Source of the DNA: Porphyrobacter sp.
GTDB lineage: Bacteria > Pseudomonadota > Alphaproteobacteria > Sphingomonadales > Sphingomonadaceae
Length of the DNA stretch: 64,000 nt
Assembly: GCA_027533455.1 (NCBI GenBank)
Contig: JAPZUC010000011.1
Coordinates: 62,001-126,000, forward strand
Reading direction: 5' to 3'
Shown one piece after another: positions 42,488 through 51,839 of this stretch. The number at the start of each line of letters is the position of its first letter. Positions within the stretch are counted from its first letter, which is position 1. Position numbers and translations under genes: made by a program. Under the pieces are notes generated by a model, which did no database searches, was not told the DNA's origin, and saw only the letters and a program-made list of their open reading frames with translations.

Positions 42488-44652
42488 CCACGCCGCCAGT
42501 CGTGATAGCGTTCGACCCAGCGGAGCAGGCCTTCGGGCTTGTGCGCCTTCTTCCAGTTGCCGGCGGCAAACTTGTTGGCCTCCACCATAGTGGGATAGGC
42601 GTGGATCGTGCCGAGGATCTTGTTCAGCCCGATCCCGTGCTTCATCGCCAGCACATATTCGGCCAGCAATTCGCCCGCGTGGGCACCGACGATGGTCGCG
42701 CCCAGCACCGTGTCCTTGCCGCCCGCAGGCGTGAGGACTTTCACGAAGCCGCGCGTCTCGCTCTCGGCAATCGCGCGGTCGAGATCATCAAGGTCGTAGC
42801 GGGTGACTTCAACCGCGATGCCCTGCTCCGCCGCCTCGCGTTCGTTTAGGCCCACGCGCGCAACCTCGGGATCGAGGAAGGTGACAGCGGGGATCACGCG
42901 GTAATCCGCCTTGAACTTGCGGAAGGTGCCGAACAGCGCGTTGACGCTGGCGTACCATGCCTGATGGCTGGCGGTGTGGGTGAACTGGTAGGGGCCGGCG
43001 ACGTCTCCGGCGGCGAAGATGTTGGGGAACCTGGTCGCGAGGAATTCGTCGGTGACAACCGTTTTCGCCACATCCACGCCGATGTCTTCCAGCCCGAAGC
43101 CGGTCAGCCGCGCCTTGCGCCCGATGGCGACGATAAGAGCATCAAAGGGCACCTGCACCTCCGCCCCGTTTGCTTCCGCGATCAGCGTGCGGCCTTCGAT
43201 CCGCTCCGCCTTGTGGCCGGTGAACACCTGCACCCCGTCCGCTTCCAGAACCTCGCGGGCGAGCGCCGAGACATCCGCATCCTCGCGGCCCAGCAGCGCG
43301 GCCGCCATCTCGACCTGAGTCACTTTCGAGCCGAGCCGCGCAAGTGCCTGACTCAATTCGCAACCGATCGGCCCGCCACCCAGCACGGCGACGCGCGCAG
43401 GTGCCGCGTCCATCTGCGCGAAGGCCTGCCACATGGTTTCGCTGGTGAGGTAGCCCGATTGCTCGATCCCCGGGATCGGCAGCACCACGGGCTCCGCGCC
43501 CGAAGCAATGATGATGCTACGGGTGGTCAGCCTTTGCGTGCCGCCATCATTGCGTGCGATCTCGACCGTCCAGGGGTCGATGATCTTGGCATAACCCTTC
43601 ACCACATCAACGCCGAGCCCGGTGTAGCGTTCCACACTGTCGTGCGGCTCGATCGCCTTGATCGCCCCCATCACCCGCGCGATCACCGCCTTGAACGGCA
43701 CTCCGGGTTCGCTTGGCGTAAGGCCATACTTGTCCGCATGGCGCATCATCGCCGCGACCTTGGCGCTCTTGATGATCGCTTTAGAGGGCACGCAGCCGGT
43801 GTTGAGGCAATCGCCGCCCATTTCATGCGCCTCGACCAGCGTGACCTTGGCCTTCACCGTCGCCGCGATCAGCGCCGAGACGAGCCCCGCCGAGCCCGCG
43901 CCGATCACCACCAGATTGCGGTCGAACTTTTTCGGCCGTGTGAACCCGGCATAGACCTTGCGGCGTTGCACCGCGCCGATGATGCCCTTGGCGATCCACG
44001 GCACGATGCCCAGCGCCACGAAGCTGCCGATCAACAGTGGCGAAAGAAGCCCGCTGGTGGATTCGATCCGCGCCAGCTGTGTGCCTGCATTCACATAGGC
44101 CGCCGTCCCCAACAACATTCCGAGCTGGCTCACCCAGACAAAGGTCAGCGTACGGATGCGGGTAAGGCCCATCACCAGATTGACGACGAAGAACGGGAAG
44201 GCAGGAATCATCCGCAAGCTGAATAGGTAGAAGGCTCCGTCCCGTTCCAGCCCGGCGTTGATCGCTTTCAACCGCTCGCCAAAGCGCGCCTCGATGCTGT
44301 CACGCAGCACATAGCGAGAGGACAGGAAGGCAAGCGTTGCCCCCAGCGTCGAAGCGAAGGAGACGATGACCGTCCCCCACAGCACCCCGAACAGCGCGCC
44401 CGCCGCCAGCGTCATAATCGCCGCACCAGGCAGCGAGGCGCCCGTCACCGCCACATAGACGGCGAAGAACCCGGCAATCACAGCCACCGGATTGTCCTGC
44501 TGGAATGCGGCAATTTCGCCTGACAGCGCCTTGATCCCCTCAAGCGAGAGATATTGTCCGAGGCCGAAGGCGAAATAGGCAGCGACCAGCGCGGCCAGAA
44601 CGGCAAGAATGGCAAGCTTCTTCACGAGAGAATGGACCCCTTTGCGCGGCAT
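42484..44652 (-). CDS. TVP38/DedA-like membrane domain fused to a dihydrolipoamide/mercuric-reductase-like flavoprotein
   Basis: A 722-aa two-domain protein. Residues 1-230 are a TVP38/TMEM64-type membrane domain (TGASLPGAAIMTLAAGALFG and FYLFSLRMIPAFPFFVVNLVMGL). From residue about 243 follows a pyridine-nucleotide disulfide oxidoreductase: FAD motif VIGAGSAG, redox-active CLNTGC (C282, C287), NAD motif GGGPIGCE, and a C-terminal dimerisation domain. The ATG at 44652 is assumed; a GTG at 44625 is also possible. The catalytic half resembles mercuric reductase, but no HMA domain or terminal vicinal Cys pair is seen. The physiological substrate is unknown. Confidence 0.88.
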   Translation of the reverse strand: MPRKGVHSLVKKLAILAVLAALVAAYFAFGLGQYLSLEGIKALSGEIAAFQQDNPVAVIAGFFAVYVAVTGASLPGAAIMTLAAGALFGVLWGTVIVSFASTLGATLAFLSSRYVLRDSIEARFGERLKAINAGLERDGAFYLFSLRMIPAFPFFVVNLVMGLTRIRTLTFVWVSQLGMLLGTAAYVNAGTQLARIESTSGLLSPLLIGSFVALGIVPWIAKGIIGAVQRRKVYAGFTRPKKFDRNLVVIGAGSAGLVSALIAATVKAKVTLVEAHEMGGDCLNTGCVPSKAIIKSAKVAAMMRHADKYGLTPSEPGVPFKAVIARVMGAIKAIEPHDSVERYTGLGVDVVKGYAKIIDPWTVEIARNDGGTQRLTTRSIIIASGAEPVVLPIPGIEQSGYLTSETMWQAFAQMDAAPARVAVLGGGPIGCELSQALARLGSKVTQVEMAAALLGREDADVSALAREVLEADGVQVFTGHKAERIEGRTLIAEANGAEVQVPFDALIVAIGRKARLTGFGLEDIGVDVAKTVVTDEFLATRFPNIFAAGDVAGPYQFTHTASHQAWYASVNALFGTFRKFKADYRVIPAVTFLDPEVARVGLNEREAAEQGIAVEVTRYDLDDLDRAIAESETRGFVKVLTPAGGKDTVLGATIVGAHAGELLAEYVLAMKHGIGLNKILGTIHAYPTMVEANKFAAGNWKKAHKPEGLLRWVERYHDWRRG

Positions 44653-44673
44653 TCGCACGCTTGTGCCGGATGG

Positions 44674-45819
44674 TTACTGCTTGGCCGCGAGGCCAGCGTA
44701 TTGCGCGATCCACGCTTTGTCGATCCGGTGCTTGAGAGCAAGCACCCAGCGACCTTCCGCGCTGAAAGGCCCGTAGCTGGCAATCGCGCTGCCATCGCCG
44801 GTGTTGAGAATATAGAGGCTGTGGCGGCGTGGGTGGTAAGTGGCTTGCGGCACGTCTCCCCCCACAACGCTGCGAAGATTGGCGGCGAGCACTGGCCCGG
44901 CAAACACGGCGTGGACGCCCGAATGGGGCAGCGCCCGATCAAGCCGGGCAGCCACGTCTCCGGCGGCGAAGATATGGGGATGCGAGACCGAACGCTGGTG
45001 CGCGTCCACGGCGATGAAACCTTCGGCGTCGGTCTCAAGCCCGCTCGCCCGTCCCCAGCCGGGCGCGGCGCTGCCGGTGGCGGCGATGATCAGATCGACC
45101 GGTTCGAGCCACTGCCCGCCAGCAACTGGCGTACCGCGCTCGAACGCCGCCTCGGCCTCGAGCACCGCGATCCCCTGCCGCGCGAGTGCCTTGGCGACGC
45201 GCCGCCGCACGACATCCGCAAAGCCAAGGAGCAGGCCGCTTGTGCCCGTGGCCAGCGTCACCTGCGGGCGCGGCGCGGCGCCTGCCAGGTTCCGCAAGCC
45301 GAAGGCAAGCTCCACGCCCCCCGCTCCGCCGCCAGCGATCACCACGCGCGGCAGCCCTTGCCGAGATGCGCGCAAGCCGGCGAGGCGCTCGACGAAGGCC
45401 CCGATCGGGCGCACGTCAACGATCCGCGGATCCTTGCCAAGCAACGCCGCGCCCCGCCCCTCGCCGCCGGTGTCGAAGCTGGCGATGTTGAAGGCGATCT
45501 CCTGCCCGCCTGCCGTCTTCACCCGCCGCGCCTCGGGATCGAGCGCGGCGCAGCGGTCAAGCACAAGCTCCACCCCCGCCCGCGCCGCCAGACCGACAAG
45601 ATCGACCAGCCCGTCGCCTATCTCGTGCTGCCCCGCGAGCCAGCCCGGCACCATACCCGAATAGCGTAAGGCGGGATCGGGCGTCAGCAGCACGGCGCGC
45701 GCACCTTGGGGCACGCCCCGCCGGATCCAGTCGGCGAGCACCGCGACATGCGCATGGCCGCCGCCCACCAGCAGCACATCAGCGTCGATCCGCGCGAAGT
45801 TGATCTGCGAGACTGCCAT
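44674..45819 (-). CDS. FAD-dependent pyridine nucleotide oxidoreductase (TIGR03169/NDH-2-like)
   Basis: A 381-aa flavoprotein. The first FAD motif is VLLVGGGHAHVAVLADW, the second nucleotide motif is VVIAGGGAGGVELAFGL, and the FAD-closing motif is HPHIFAAGDVA. The GGGHAHVxVL start is typical of the oxidoreductase found alone or fused to selenophosphate synthetase SelD. No SelD part is present here. I chose the ATG at 45819 (MAVSQINF); a longer frame extends to 45858. It is upstream of the TVP38 fusion in the same direction, 21 bp apart. Confidence 0.82.
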   Translation of the reverse strand: MAVSQINFARIDADVLLVGGGHAHVAVLADWIRRGVPQGARAVLLTPDPALRYSGMVPGWLAGQHEIGDGLVDLVGLAARAGVELVLDRCAALDPEARRVKTAGGQEIAFNIASFDTGGEGRGAALLGKDPRIVDVRPIGAFVERLAGLRASRQGLPRVVIAGGGAGGVELAFGLRNLAGAAPRPQVTLATGTSGLLLGFADVVRRRVAKALARQGIAVLEAEAAFERGTPVAGGQWLEPVDLIIAATGSAAPGWGRASGLETDAEGFIAVDAHQRSVSHPHIFAAGDVAARLDRALPHSGVHAVFAGPVLAANLRSVVGGDVPQATYHPRRHSLYILNTGDGSAIASYGPFSAEGRWVLALKHRIDKAWIAQYAGLAAKQ

Positions 45820-46085
45820 TACCAATACTCTCTTCGCGTCCGGTTCATCTTCCCGCAAGCTTCGTCCGTTAACGGGATTTGGATACTTTATTACCTCTCA
45901 TATTACTGCGTATCCCGTTATCTTCGCGATTTTGCACATTTACGCCACTGTGGAACCCGCAAGGCTCTGGACCATTCATCGCTTGCGATGTGTGTTGGTT
46001 GCAATAGAGGCAATCAAGCCGCGACGCGCGCCATCCGGATGGGCATCGGATCGCTGGCATACAGGTATCGCACGGAAAGGCTGCC
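45820..46085. other. Divergent AT-rich intergenic region
   Basis: 266 bp between the FAD oxidoreductase and the secretion-like operon. It is AT-richer than its neighbours (45880-45950). An AAAGG site lies just before the ATG at 46086. No operator-like palindrome was recognised. Confidence 0.5.
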
Positions 46086-47798
46086 ATGGCAGGTGAAGGC
46101 CAAAGTTACGGCTCGCAGATTTCGTTGGTGAAGTTCTTCAGGATCTTCTTCGACATCCTGAAGCCCGAGGCGAATTTCTATTGGCTGGCAGCCGTCTATG
46201 GCATCGGCATCAGCCTGCTGTCGCTCGCCACCCCAATCTCTGTGCAGATGCTGATCAACACCATCGCCAACACCGCGCTCACCGCGCCGCTGGTGATGCT
46301 GGCGCTGACCCTGTTCGGGCTGATGGTGCTGTCGGTGCTGCTCTATGCCTTGCGCGTCCACCTGATGGAGATCTTCGCCCGCCGCTTCTACGCGCGCATG
46401 GTGGCAGAGATTTCGCTGATCTCGGTCTATGCCCAAAATCCGTTCTTCGGCGACGTGAAAAAGAGCCCGCTGTTCAACCGCTATTTCGATGTCGTCTATG
46501 TCCAGACGGCGATCCCGATCCTGATGATCGGCGGTTTTACGACGCTGTTGCAGATTGCGGTCGGCTTCACGCTGGTGTCGCTCTACCACCCCTATTTCCT
46601 CGGCTTCACGCTGGTGATGATCGCGCTGATCTGGGCGGTATGGCTGATCTGGGGGCCGCGGTCACTGCGTACCGGGGTCGATGTCAGCCACGCCAAACAC
46701 GCCACCGCCGCGTGGCTTCAGACGATCGGCAGCTCCAACGGCTTCTTCAAGTCGCAGCGCCGCATCGATTACGCACTCGACAAGACCGACGATTTCACCC
46801 GCGGCTACATTAACGAGCGCCGCCGCCACTTCCGGCACCTGTTCTCCCAGACCGTCGCCTTCCTACTAATGTATGCGGGCGCCAGCGCAGCACTTCTCGG
46901 CCTTGGCGGCTGGCTGGTCATCCAAAACGAGCTGACCCTGGGGCAACTGGTCGCCGCCGAACTGGTGCTGTCGGCCGCGTTCGTCGGCGTCTCGCAGCTC
47001 GGCAGCTATCTCGGCTATTTCTACGATCTCTTCGCCGCCGTTGAAGAGATCTCGCATTTCTACGATGTCGAACAGGAACAGCCCAAGGGCGCCGATCCCT
47101 TCGACGGGCCGGATCACACCATCGTTATGAAGGGCGTCAGGGGCCGTGCGCGGCATGAAGAGGCGCAGTTCGATCTCGAAATCCCGTCGGGTTCGATCAT
47201 CATGGCCGATGCCAGCCACCACGGGGTGCAGCGCCTGTTCACCAACCTGCTCAAGATGCACGCCTTGCCGCAGGGCGGGATTGCCACGCTGGGCGGCGTC
47301 GACATGAAGGCGATCGAAGCGCACCACCTGCGCAAGAACGTCCACGTGCTCGACCGGCCGACCATCGTAGAGATGACGATCCGTGAATATCTCGCCCTGT
47401 CCTGCCCCGAAACCGCCCCGCAGCGCATGCTCGGCGCGCTGGAAACGGTGGGGCTTGCGGGCACTGTCGCGACACTGGAAATGGGCCTCGACACGCCGCT
47501 CGCCTCGACCGGCTATCCGCTTTCCGCTGTGGAGCTGCAGCAGCTGAAGCTTGCCAATGCCCTGCTTGAACGCCCGCGTATCCTCGTGCTCAGTCGCCTG
47601 TTCGACCTGCTCGATCCCGAACCGATCGAACGCGCGGTCGCGGAACTGCGCGCGCAGGCCTATTCGACCGTGATCTATTTCTCCAACCGCCGCATCGACC
47701 TCGGCTTTGACCGCTTCCTTTATCTGGAGGCGCGGCAACAGCGCTATTTCAGCAGCTTCGAAGAATTCAGCGCAGCCATCGCCAAGGGAGGAGCCTGA
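46086..47798 (+). CDS. ABC-exporter-like protein with degenerate (pseudo-ATPase) nucleotide-binding domain
   Basis: A 570-aa protein with the layout of a type I ABC exporter: about six helices in residues 25-310, then an NBD-like domain (345-560). All catalytic motifs are altered. The Walker A position reads ADASHHGVQR (374-383) instead of GxxGxGKS. The Q-loop Gln is lost (HVLDRP, about 420-425). The signature reads LSAVEL (479-484). The Walker B position reads LVLSRLFD (500-507) without DE. The H-loop His is replaced (YFSNRR, 531-536). The reading frame is intact and codon use is normal, so it is not a decayed gene. It heads an operon with HlyD- and TolC-like genes. Confidence 0.85.
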   Translation: MAGEGQSYGSQISLVKFFRIFFDILKPEANFYWLAAVYGIGISLLSLATPISVQMLINTIANTALTAPLVMLALTLFGLMVLSVLLYALRVHLMEIFARRFYARMVAEISLISVYAQNPFFGDVKKSPLFNRYFDVVYVQTAIPILMIGGFTTLLQIAVGFTLVSLYHPYFLGFTLVMIALIWAVWLIWGPRSLRTGVDVSHAKHATAAWLQTIGSSNGFFKSQRRIDYALDKTDDFTRGYINERRRHFRHLFSQTVAFLLMYAGASAALLGLGGWLVIQNELTLGQLVAAELVLSAAFVGVSQLGSYLGYFYDLFAAVEEISHFYDVEQEQPKGADPFDGPDHTIVMKGVRGRARHEEAQFDLEIPSGSIIMADASHHGVQRLFTNLLKMHALPQGGIATLGGVDMKAIEAHHLRKNVHVLDRPTIVEMTIREYLALSCPETAPQRMLGALETVGLAGTVATLEMGLDTPLASTGYPLSAVELQQLKLANALLERPRILVLSRLFDLLDPEPIERAVAELRAQAYSTVIYFSNRRIDLGFDRFLYLEARQQRYFSSFEEFSAAIAKGGA

Positions 47799-47800
47799 TC

Positions 47801-48832
47801 ATGGCAACGCTCAAGGAAGACATGGCGCACTTCACCACGCTGGCATCGATCAGGATGCCGCGCGTGATGCGGGCCGTATTCTTCATGATCCTCACCGCGA
47901 TCATCATCGCGGTCGCCTTCCTCATCTATGTCCCGTGGGTTCAGACCACCTCGGGCCGCGGCGTGGTGACCACGCTCAGCCCGAACGAGCGCAAGCAGGA
48001 TATCAACGCGCTGGTGCCGGGCCGGATCGAGGAATGGTACGTGCGCGACGGCAGCTCGGTGAAGAAAGGCGATCCCATCGTCCGCATCGCCGATATCGAT
48101 CCCAACCTGATCTCGCGTCTTCAGGCCGAGCGCGGGCAGATCGATCTCCAGCTGCAGGCCGCCAAGTCGGCGCTTGCCACGGCCGAGATCGACGTGCGCC
48201 GGTCGCGCGAGCTGTTCGAAGCAGGGCTTGCAGCGCGGCGCGATTACGAGCTGGCGCAGATCAAGGTTGCCGACCTCCAGGGCAAGGTCGCCGCTGCCGA
48301 GGCCGATCTCAACCGCGCCGACGTGAACATTTCGCGCCAGTCGGTGCAGATCGTGCGCGCGCCGCGGGATGGCTTCATCCAGAGCCTCAATGCGGGCGAC
48401 GCGGCAACCTTCATCAAGGCCGGCGACGTGCTGGCAACCTTCGTCCCAGATGGGGCCGCGCGGGTGATCGAGATCTTCATCGACGGGCGCGATGTGGCGC
48501 TGGTCCGGCCGGGCGATGCCACCCGCATCCAGTTCGAAGGCTGGCCTGCGGTGCAGTTCTCCGGCTGGCCCTCGGTCGCGGTCGGCACCTTCGGGGGCCG
48601 GGTCATCGCGGTCGACCGCTCCGCCCAGATCGACGGCCGCTTCCGGGTGCTGATCGCCGAGGAAAAGCTCGACGGCTATAGCTGGCCCGAGGAACGCTAC
48701 GTCCGCTTCGGCGCGGCGGTGCAGGCCTGGGTGCTGCTCGAAACCGTGCCGGTGGGCTACGAGATCTGGCGCCAGCTCAACAACTTCCCACCCGAACTTT
48801 CAGCACAGTCAAGCAGCGGACAGACCAAGTGA
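47801..48832 (+). CDS. HlyD-family periplasmic adaptor (membrane fusion protein)
   Basis: A 343-aa protein with one N-terminal membrane helix (about residues 25-50, AVFFMILTAIIIAVAFLIYVPWV). A biotinyl-lipoyl-like half (SPNERKQDINALVPGRIEEWYVRDGSSVKKGDPIVRI), a coiled-coil hairpin (about 100-175) and a beta-barrel (IVRAPRDGFIQSLNAGDAATFIKAGDVLATFVP) follow. This is typical of type I secretion adaptors. It lies 2 bp after the ABC-like gene and overlaps the TolC-like start by 4 bp. Confidence 0.9.
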   Translation: MATLKEDMAHFTTLASIRMPRVMRAVFFMILTAIIIAVAFLIYVPWVQTTSGRGVVTTLSPNERKQDINALVPGRIEEWYVRDGSSVKKGDPIVRIADIDPNLISRLQAERGQIDLQLQAAKSALATAEIDVRRSRELFEAGLAARRDYELAQIKVADLQGKVAAAEADLNRADVNISRQSVQIVRAPRDGFIQSLNAGDAATFIKAGDVLATFVPDGAARVIEIFIDGRDVALVRPGDATRIQFEGWPAVQFSGWPSVAVGTFGGRVIAVDRSAQIDGRFRVLIAEEKLDGYSWPEERYVRFGAAVQAWVLLETVPVGYEIWRQLNNFPPELSAQSSSGQTK

Positions 48833-50310
48833 TGCGTTCGCGTCGGCCTGCTTTGTGGCTGCTGGGCGGTGTCCTCGCCGCCACGCTCGCGCCGCTTCCG
48901 GCGCAGGCGCAGGACATCGCGCCCGTTGGCGATCCGATCGACGTGGCACTCACCACCGGGCCGCTGCTGCCCGACGAAGTGCTGCGCTCATCGGCGCTGA
49001 CCTTCCCCTCGATCCTCGAAGCGTTCGAACGCGAAGCCGCCTCGCGCGCCGACCAGCTCGGTGCCGATGGTGCTTTCGATCTGATGCTGAAGGGCGAATA
49101 TTACGACCGCCTCACCGGCTATTATTCGGGCGGGTTCGGCAAGGTCGAGGCGCGCCAGCCCTTGCGCCCCTATGGTGCGGAGGTTTTCGGATCCTACCGC
49201 GTCTCCAGCGGCGATTTCCCGATCTACGAGAACTACGATTACACCAACGCGCTGGGCGAGGTGAAGGTCGGCGCGCTGTTCTCTCTGCTGCGCAACCGCG
49301 ACATCGACAGCCGCCGCTTCGCGATCGAGGACACCCGCCTTGCCGCTGCCCAGGCGCAGCTCGATGTCCTGCTGGTGCAGTTGAACGTCCAGCACGAGGC
49401 ACTACGCGCCTACTTGCGCTGGGTCGGCGCGGGGGAGGAAATCCGCGTCTTCGAGGAATTGCTCGAAATCGCCGAAGCGCGCCAGATCGGCCTCACCCGC
49501 GAAGTAAGCGAAGGCGCACGCGCGCGCATCGCTCTGACCGAAAACGAACAGAACCTGCTGCGCCGCCGCACCCTGCTGGAACAGGCGCGGCGCGATTTCC
49601 AGACCGCGGCGAACTCCTTGGGATTTTACCTTCGCGGGAGCGACGGGCGGATGGTGATCCCGACCCGCGAGATGCTGCCCGATCTGGCGCGCATGCGGCA
49701 AGTTGCCCCGCCCGAGACGCTTGCCGCCACCCCGCTGAACGACGTGATCCGCGACCGTCCCGAGCTTCAGACCTTCAAGATCGCACTCGAACGCGCCACC
49801 AACCGCGTGATGCTGCGCGAAAACGACCTCAAGCCGTCGCTTAACGCCAGCGTCGAGCTGTCGCGCGACTTCGGCCAGATCGGGCCAGGCGGACCGGGGT
49901 TCGATTCGACCGACACCGTGGTCGGCCTCACCTTCTCGGTTCCGCTCCAGCGCCGCACCGCGCGCGGAGCGGTGCAGCGCGCCGAGGCCGAGCTGCGCGA
50001 GACCGAGCTGCGCCAGCGCCGCATCACCGACCAGATCACCACCGATGTCAGCAACATCCTCGCCAACCTTGGCGCGGCGCTGAAGCTCGCCGATCTGGCC
50101 AATGCCGAGGTCAAGCAGGCGAGCCAGATGGTCGCCGCAGAGCGCACCCGGTTTCGCCTTGGCGCGGGCGAGTTCTTCCTCGTCAATGCACGCGAGGAGA
50201 CCGCCGCCAACGCCCAGATCGGTGCGATCCGCGCGCAGCTTGCAGGCCGCCTCGCCGAGGCGAGCTACAATGCAGCGACGATGAACCTGAAGGCGTTGGG
50301 GCTCGAGTAG
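48829..50310 (+). CDS. TolC-family outer-membrane protein
   Basis: A 493-aa protein with a signal peptide (cleavage near LPAQA|Q) and the repeated long-helix layout of TolC. The paired outer-membrane efflux repeats include LDVLLVQLNVQHEALRAYLRWV and NDVIRDRPELQTFKIALERATNRVMLRENDLKPSLNASVELSRDFG. It should form the outer-membrane duct of the HlyD-like adaptor encoded just upstream. The ATGA overlap shows coupling. Confidence 0.9.
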   Translation: MMRSRRPALWLLGGVLAATLAPLPAQAQDIAPVGDPIDVALTTGPLLPDEVLRSSALTFPSILEAFEREAASRADQLGADGAFDLMLKGEYYDRLTGYYSGGFGKVEARQPLRPYGAEVFGSYRVSSGDFPIYENYDYTNALGEVKVGALFSLLRNRDIDSRRFAIEDTRLAAAQAQLDVLLVQLNVQHEALRAYLRWVGAGEEIRVFEELLEIAEARQIGLTREVSEGARARIALTENEQNLLRRRTLLEQARRDFQTAANSLGFYLRGSDGRMVIPTREMLPDLARMRQVAPPETLAATPLNDVIRDRPELQTFKIALERATNRVMLRENDLKPSLNASVELSRDFGQIGPGGPGFDSTDTVVGLTFSVPLQRRTARGAVQRAEAELRETELRQRRITDQITTDVSNILANLGAALKLADLANAEVKQASQMVAAERTRFRLGAGEFFLVNAREETAANAQIGAIRAQLAGRLAEASYNAATMNLKALGLE

Positions 50311-50359
50311 AGCGCCCAAGGTTTCCCGCTTGTCAGCCACAGGCCGCCGATTTATTTGA

Positions 50360-50380
50360 CCTCCCAAGGGGGAGGGGCGC
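50360..50380 (+). promoter_or_regulatory. Shine-Dalgarno sequence within a small hairpin
   Basis: CCTCCC (50360-50365) can pair with GGGAGG (50370-50375) around an AAGG loop. The GGGAGGGG segment is also the ribosome-binding site of the GTG start at 50381, so translation may depend on opening of this stem. The pairing is seen; regulation is inferred. Confidence 0.4.
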
Positions 50381-51079
50381 GTGAAACCAGTGCAAATGAT
50401 CGCGCTCGCCGCGGTTGTGGCTTGCTCGCCTGCAACCGCTCAGGAGGCCGCGCCCGATGCGGCGCAAACCGCCCCCGATACCGCGCCCTGCGAGCTTCAT
50501 GTCTGGCCCGCAGACGCCGCAAAAACCTTCAGCACGCTGATGGAAGTCCGCTGGACGGACATGGCGACTGTCGAGAAATACTCGCGTGATCCGCGCAGCC
50601 CGCTTGGTGGAACGGCCGCCTCGGTCGATCTGCAGCGGCGTGTTTTCGGCGCGCTCGATCTGCCCGCCTTGCTGAGCCTGCCCGGCTTTGCCGTAGTGCT
50701 GCACGACCAGCCGCTCGAAAGCCGCGTCATCCGCACGACCAAAGGCCGCATCCTGTCTGGCTCGCCGCCATGCTATGCCGAGCTCGTCACGGATGATGTC
50801 TTTTTCCAGGAGAACCATCTTCTGAAGGTCGACAACATCAACAACAGTCAGCTCAACACCACATTTCGGTTCCGCCGCTTCGACGCCGGTGAGACCGCGA
50901 CCTTCAGCTATGGCAGCTTCGTGACGCGCGACCTGTTCGATCCGCGCAAGCGGCCCGAGCCGACACTGGCGAATGCCATCGCGCAGTTCGAAACCGCGTT
51001 TGCCGAAAGCATCACCCAGTTTGCCAGGGCGATGCAGGCCGCAGCACAGGCAAAGTCCAAAGGAAAAAAGAGCAAGTGA
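50381..51079 (+). CDS. Exported CELHxWP-family protein, paralogue 1
   Basis: A 232-aa protein of unknown family. It starts with GTG and carries an export signal: either cleavage at ATAQ or a lipobox-like VVAC at C15. The mature part has CELHVWPA (C37), DQPLESRVIRTTKGRI, PPCYAELVTDDVFFQ and FRFRRFD, and ends in a lysine-rich helix (KSKGKKSK). The same landmarks occur in the two following genes. It lies 70 bp after the TolC-like gene, so it could be a substrate or accessory of the exporter. The function is not known. Confidence 0.85.
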   Translation: MKPVQMIALAAVVACSPATAQEAAPDAAQTAPDTAPCELHVWPADAAKTFSTLMEVRWTDMATVEKYSRDPRSPLGGTAASVDLQRRVFGALDLPALLSLPGFAVVLHDQPLESRVIRTTKGRILSGSPPCYAELVTDDVFFQENHLLKVDNINNSQLNTTFRFRRFDAGETATFSYGSFVTRDLFDPRKRPEPTLANAIAQFETAFAESITQFARAMQAAAQAKSKGKKSK

Positions 51080-51099
51080 CCGGCCAAGGACCCTCCACG

Positions 51100-51798
51100 A
51101 TGAACACCTCCCTGCAATCCCTTGCCAGACTTTGCGCAGGCGCGCTGGCGCTGGCTTCGGCGCACGCAGCCGCAGCGCAGGACGTCGTCACTGAAGCCAG
51201 CGACGCCGAAGCCGCACCCCTGCCGCCCGCCTGCGAGTTGCATGTCTGGCCCGGCAGCCCGGTGCGATCGACCTATAGCGGGTGGTTCCACGGCGGAATC
51301 GTTGATGGCGCGGTGCAGGGGCGCGATGGTTACAAGAAGCTGCCCGACAGTATCCTCTCCGCCGAAACGCAGCTGCGCACCCTAACCGAAATGAACCTGG
51401 CCGAAGTGCTGCGGCTGACCGGTTACACCGTCGTCTTCCACGATCAGCCGCTGACCAGCCGCGCGATCCGCGCCGCGACCGGACGCGTGCTAACGGACAC
51501 CCCCACCTGCTATGCCGAGTTCATCACCGATGATGTGTTCTTCCAGCAGGACATCGTCGAAGGGCGGTTCATCAAGGCGATCTTCCGCTTCCGGCAGTTC
51601 GACGGCAGTAGCGAGGCTCCGGCCCGCACTTTCGGCACCTATGTGCAGTATCGTCTGACCCAGTTTCCGCCGGCCGAGCCCGAACAGCTCGAGGTCGCGC
51701 TCGAGGAATTCCGGCTCGCCTACGGGCAGTCGGTGCGCCAGTTCGGCGCCGCGCTCAACAAGCCCGCCAAGCCCAAGAAGGGCAAGGCAAAGAATTAG
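51100..51798 (+). CDS. Exported CELHxWP-family protein, paralogue 2
   Basis: A 232-aa protein with a signal peptide (MNTSLQSLARLCAGALALASAHAAAAQ|D). It shares CELHVWPG, DQPLTSRAIRAATGRV, TCYAEFITDDVFFQ, FRFRQFD and a basic tail (KPKKGKAKN) with paralogue 1. I chose the ATG at 51100 with AAGGA upstream. It differs from paralogue 1 by a GWFHGGIVDGAV segment after the motif, shared in form with paralogue 3 (GWLGGGLLEAAL). No known domain was recognised. Confidence 0.85.
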   Translation: MNTSLQSLARLCAGALALASAHAAAAQDVVTEASDAEAAPLPPACELHVWPGSPVRSTYSGWFHGGIVDGAVQGRDGYKKLPDSILSAETQLRTLTEMNLAEVLRLTGYTVVFHDQPLTSRAIRAATGRVLTDTPTCYAEFITDDVFFQQDIVEGRFIKAIFRFRQFDGSSEAPARTFGTYVQYRLTQFPPAEPEQLEVALEEFRLAYGQSVRQFGAALNKPAKPKKGKAKN

Positions 51799-51839
51799 AA
51801 AACGCAAGGCATCACGCCTGCCGTAAAAGGGGAAGACCG

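Noticed and set aside
46086..47798. Calling the ABC-like gene a pseudogene
   Set aside because: The frame is intact over 570 codons, composition is normal, membrane helices are kept and it is tightly coupled to its partners; only catalytic motifs differ.
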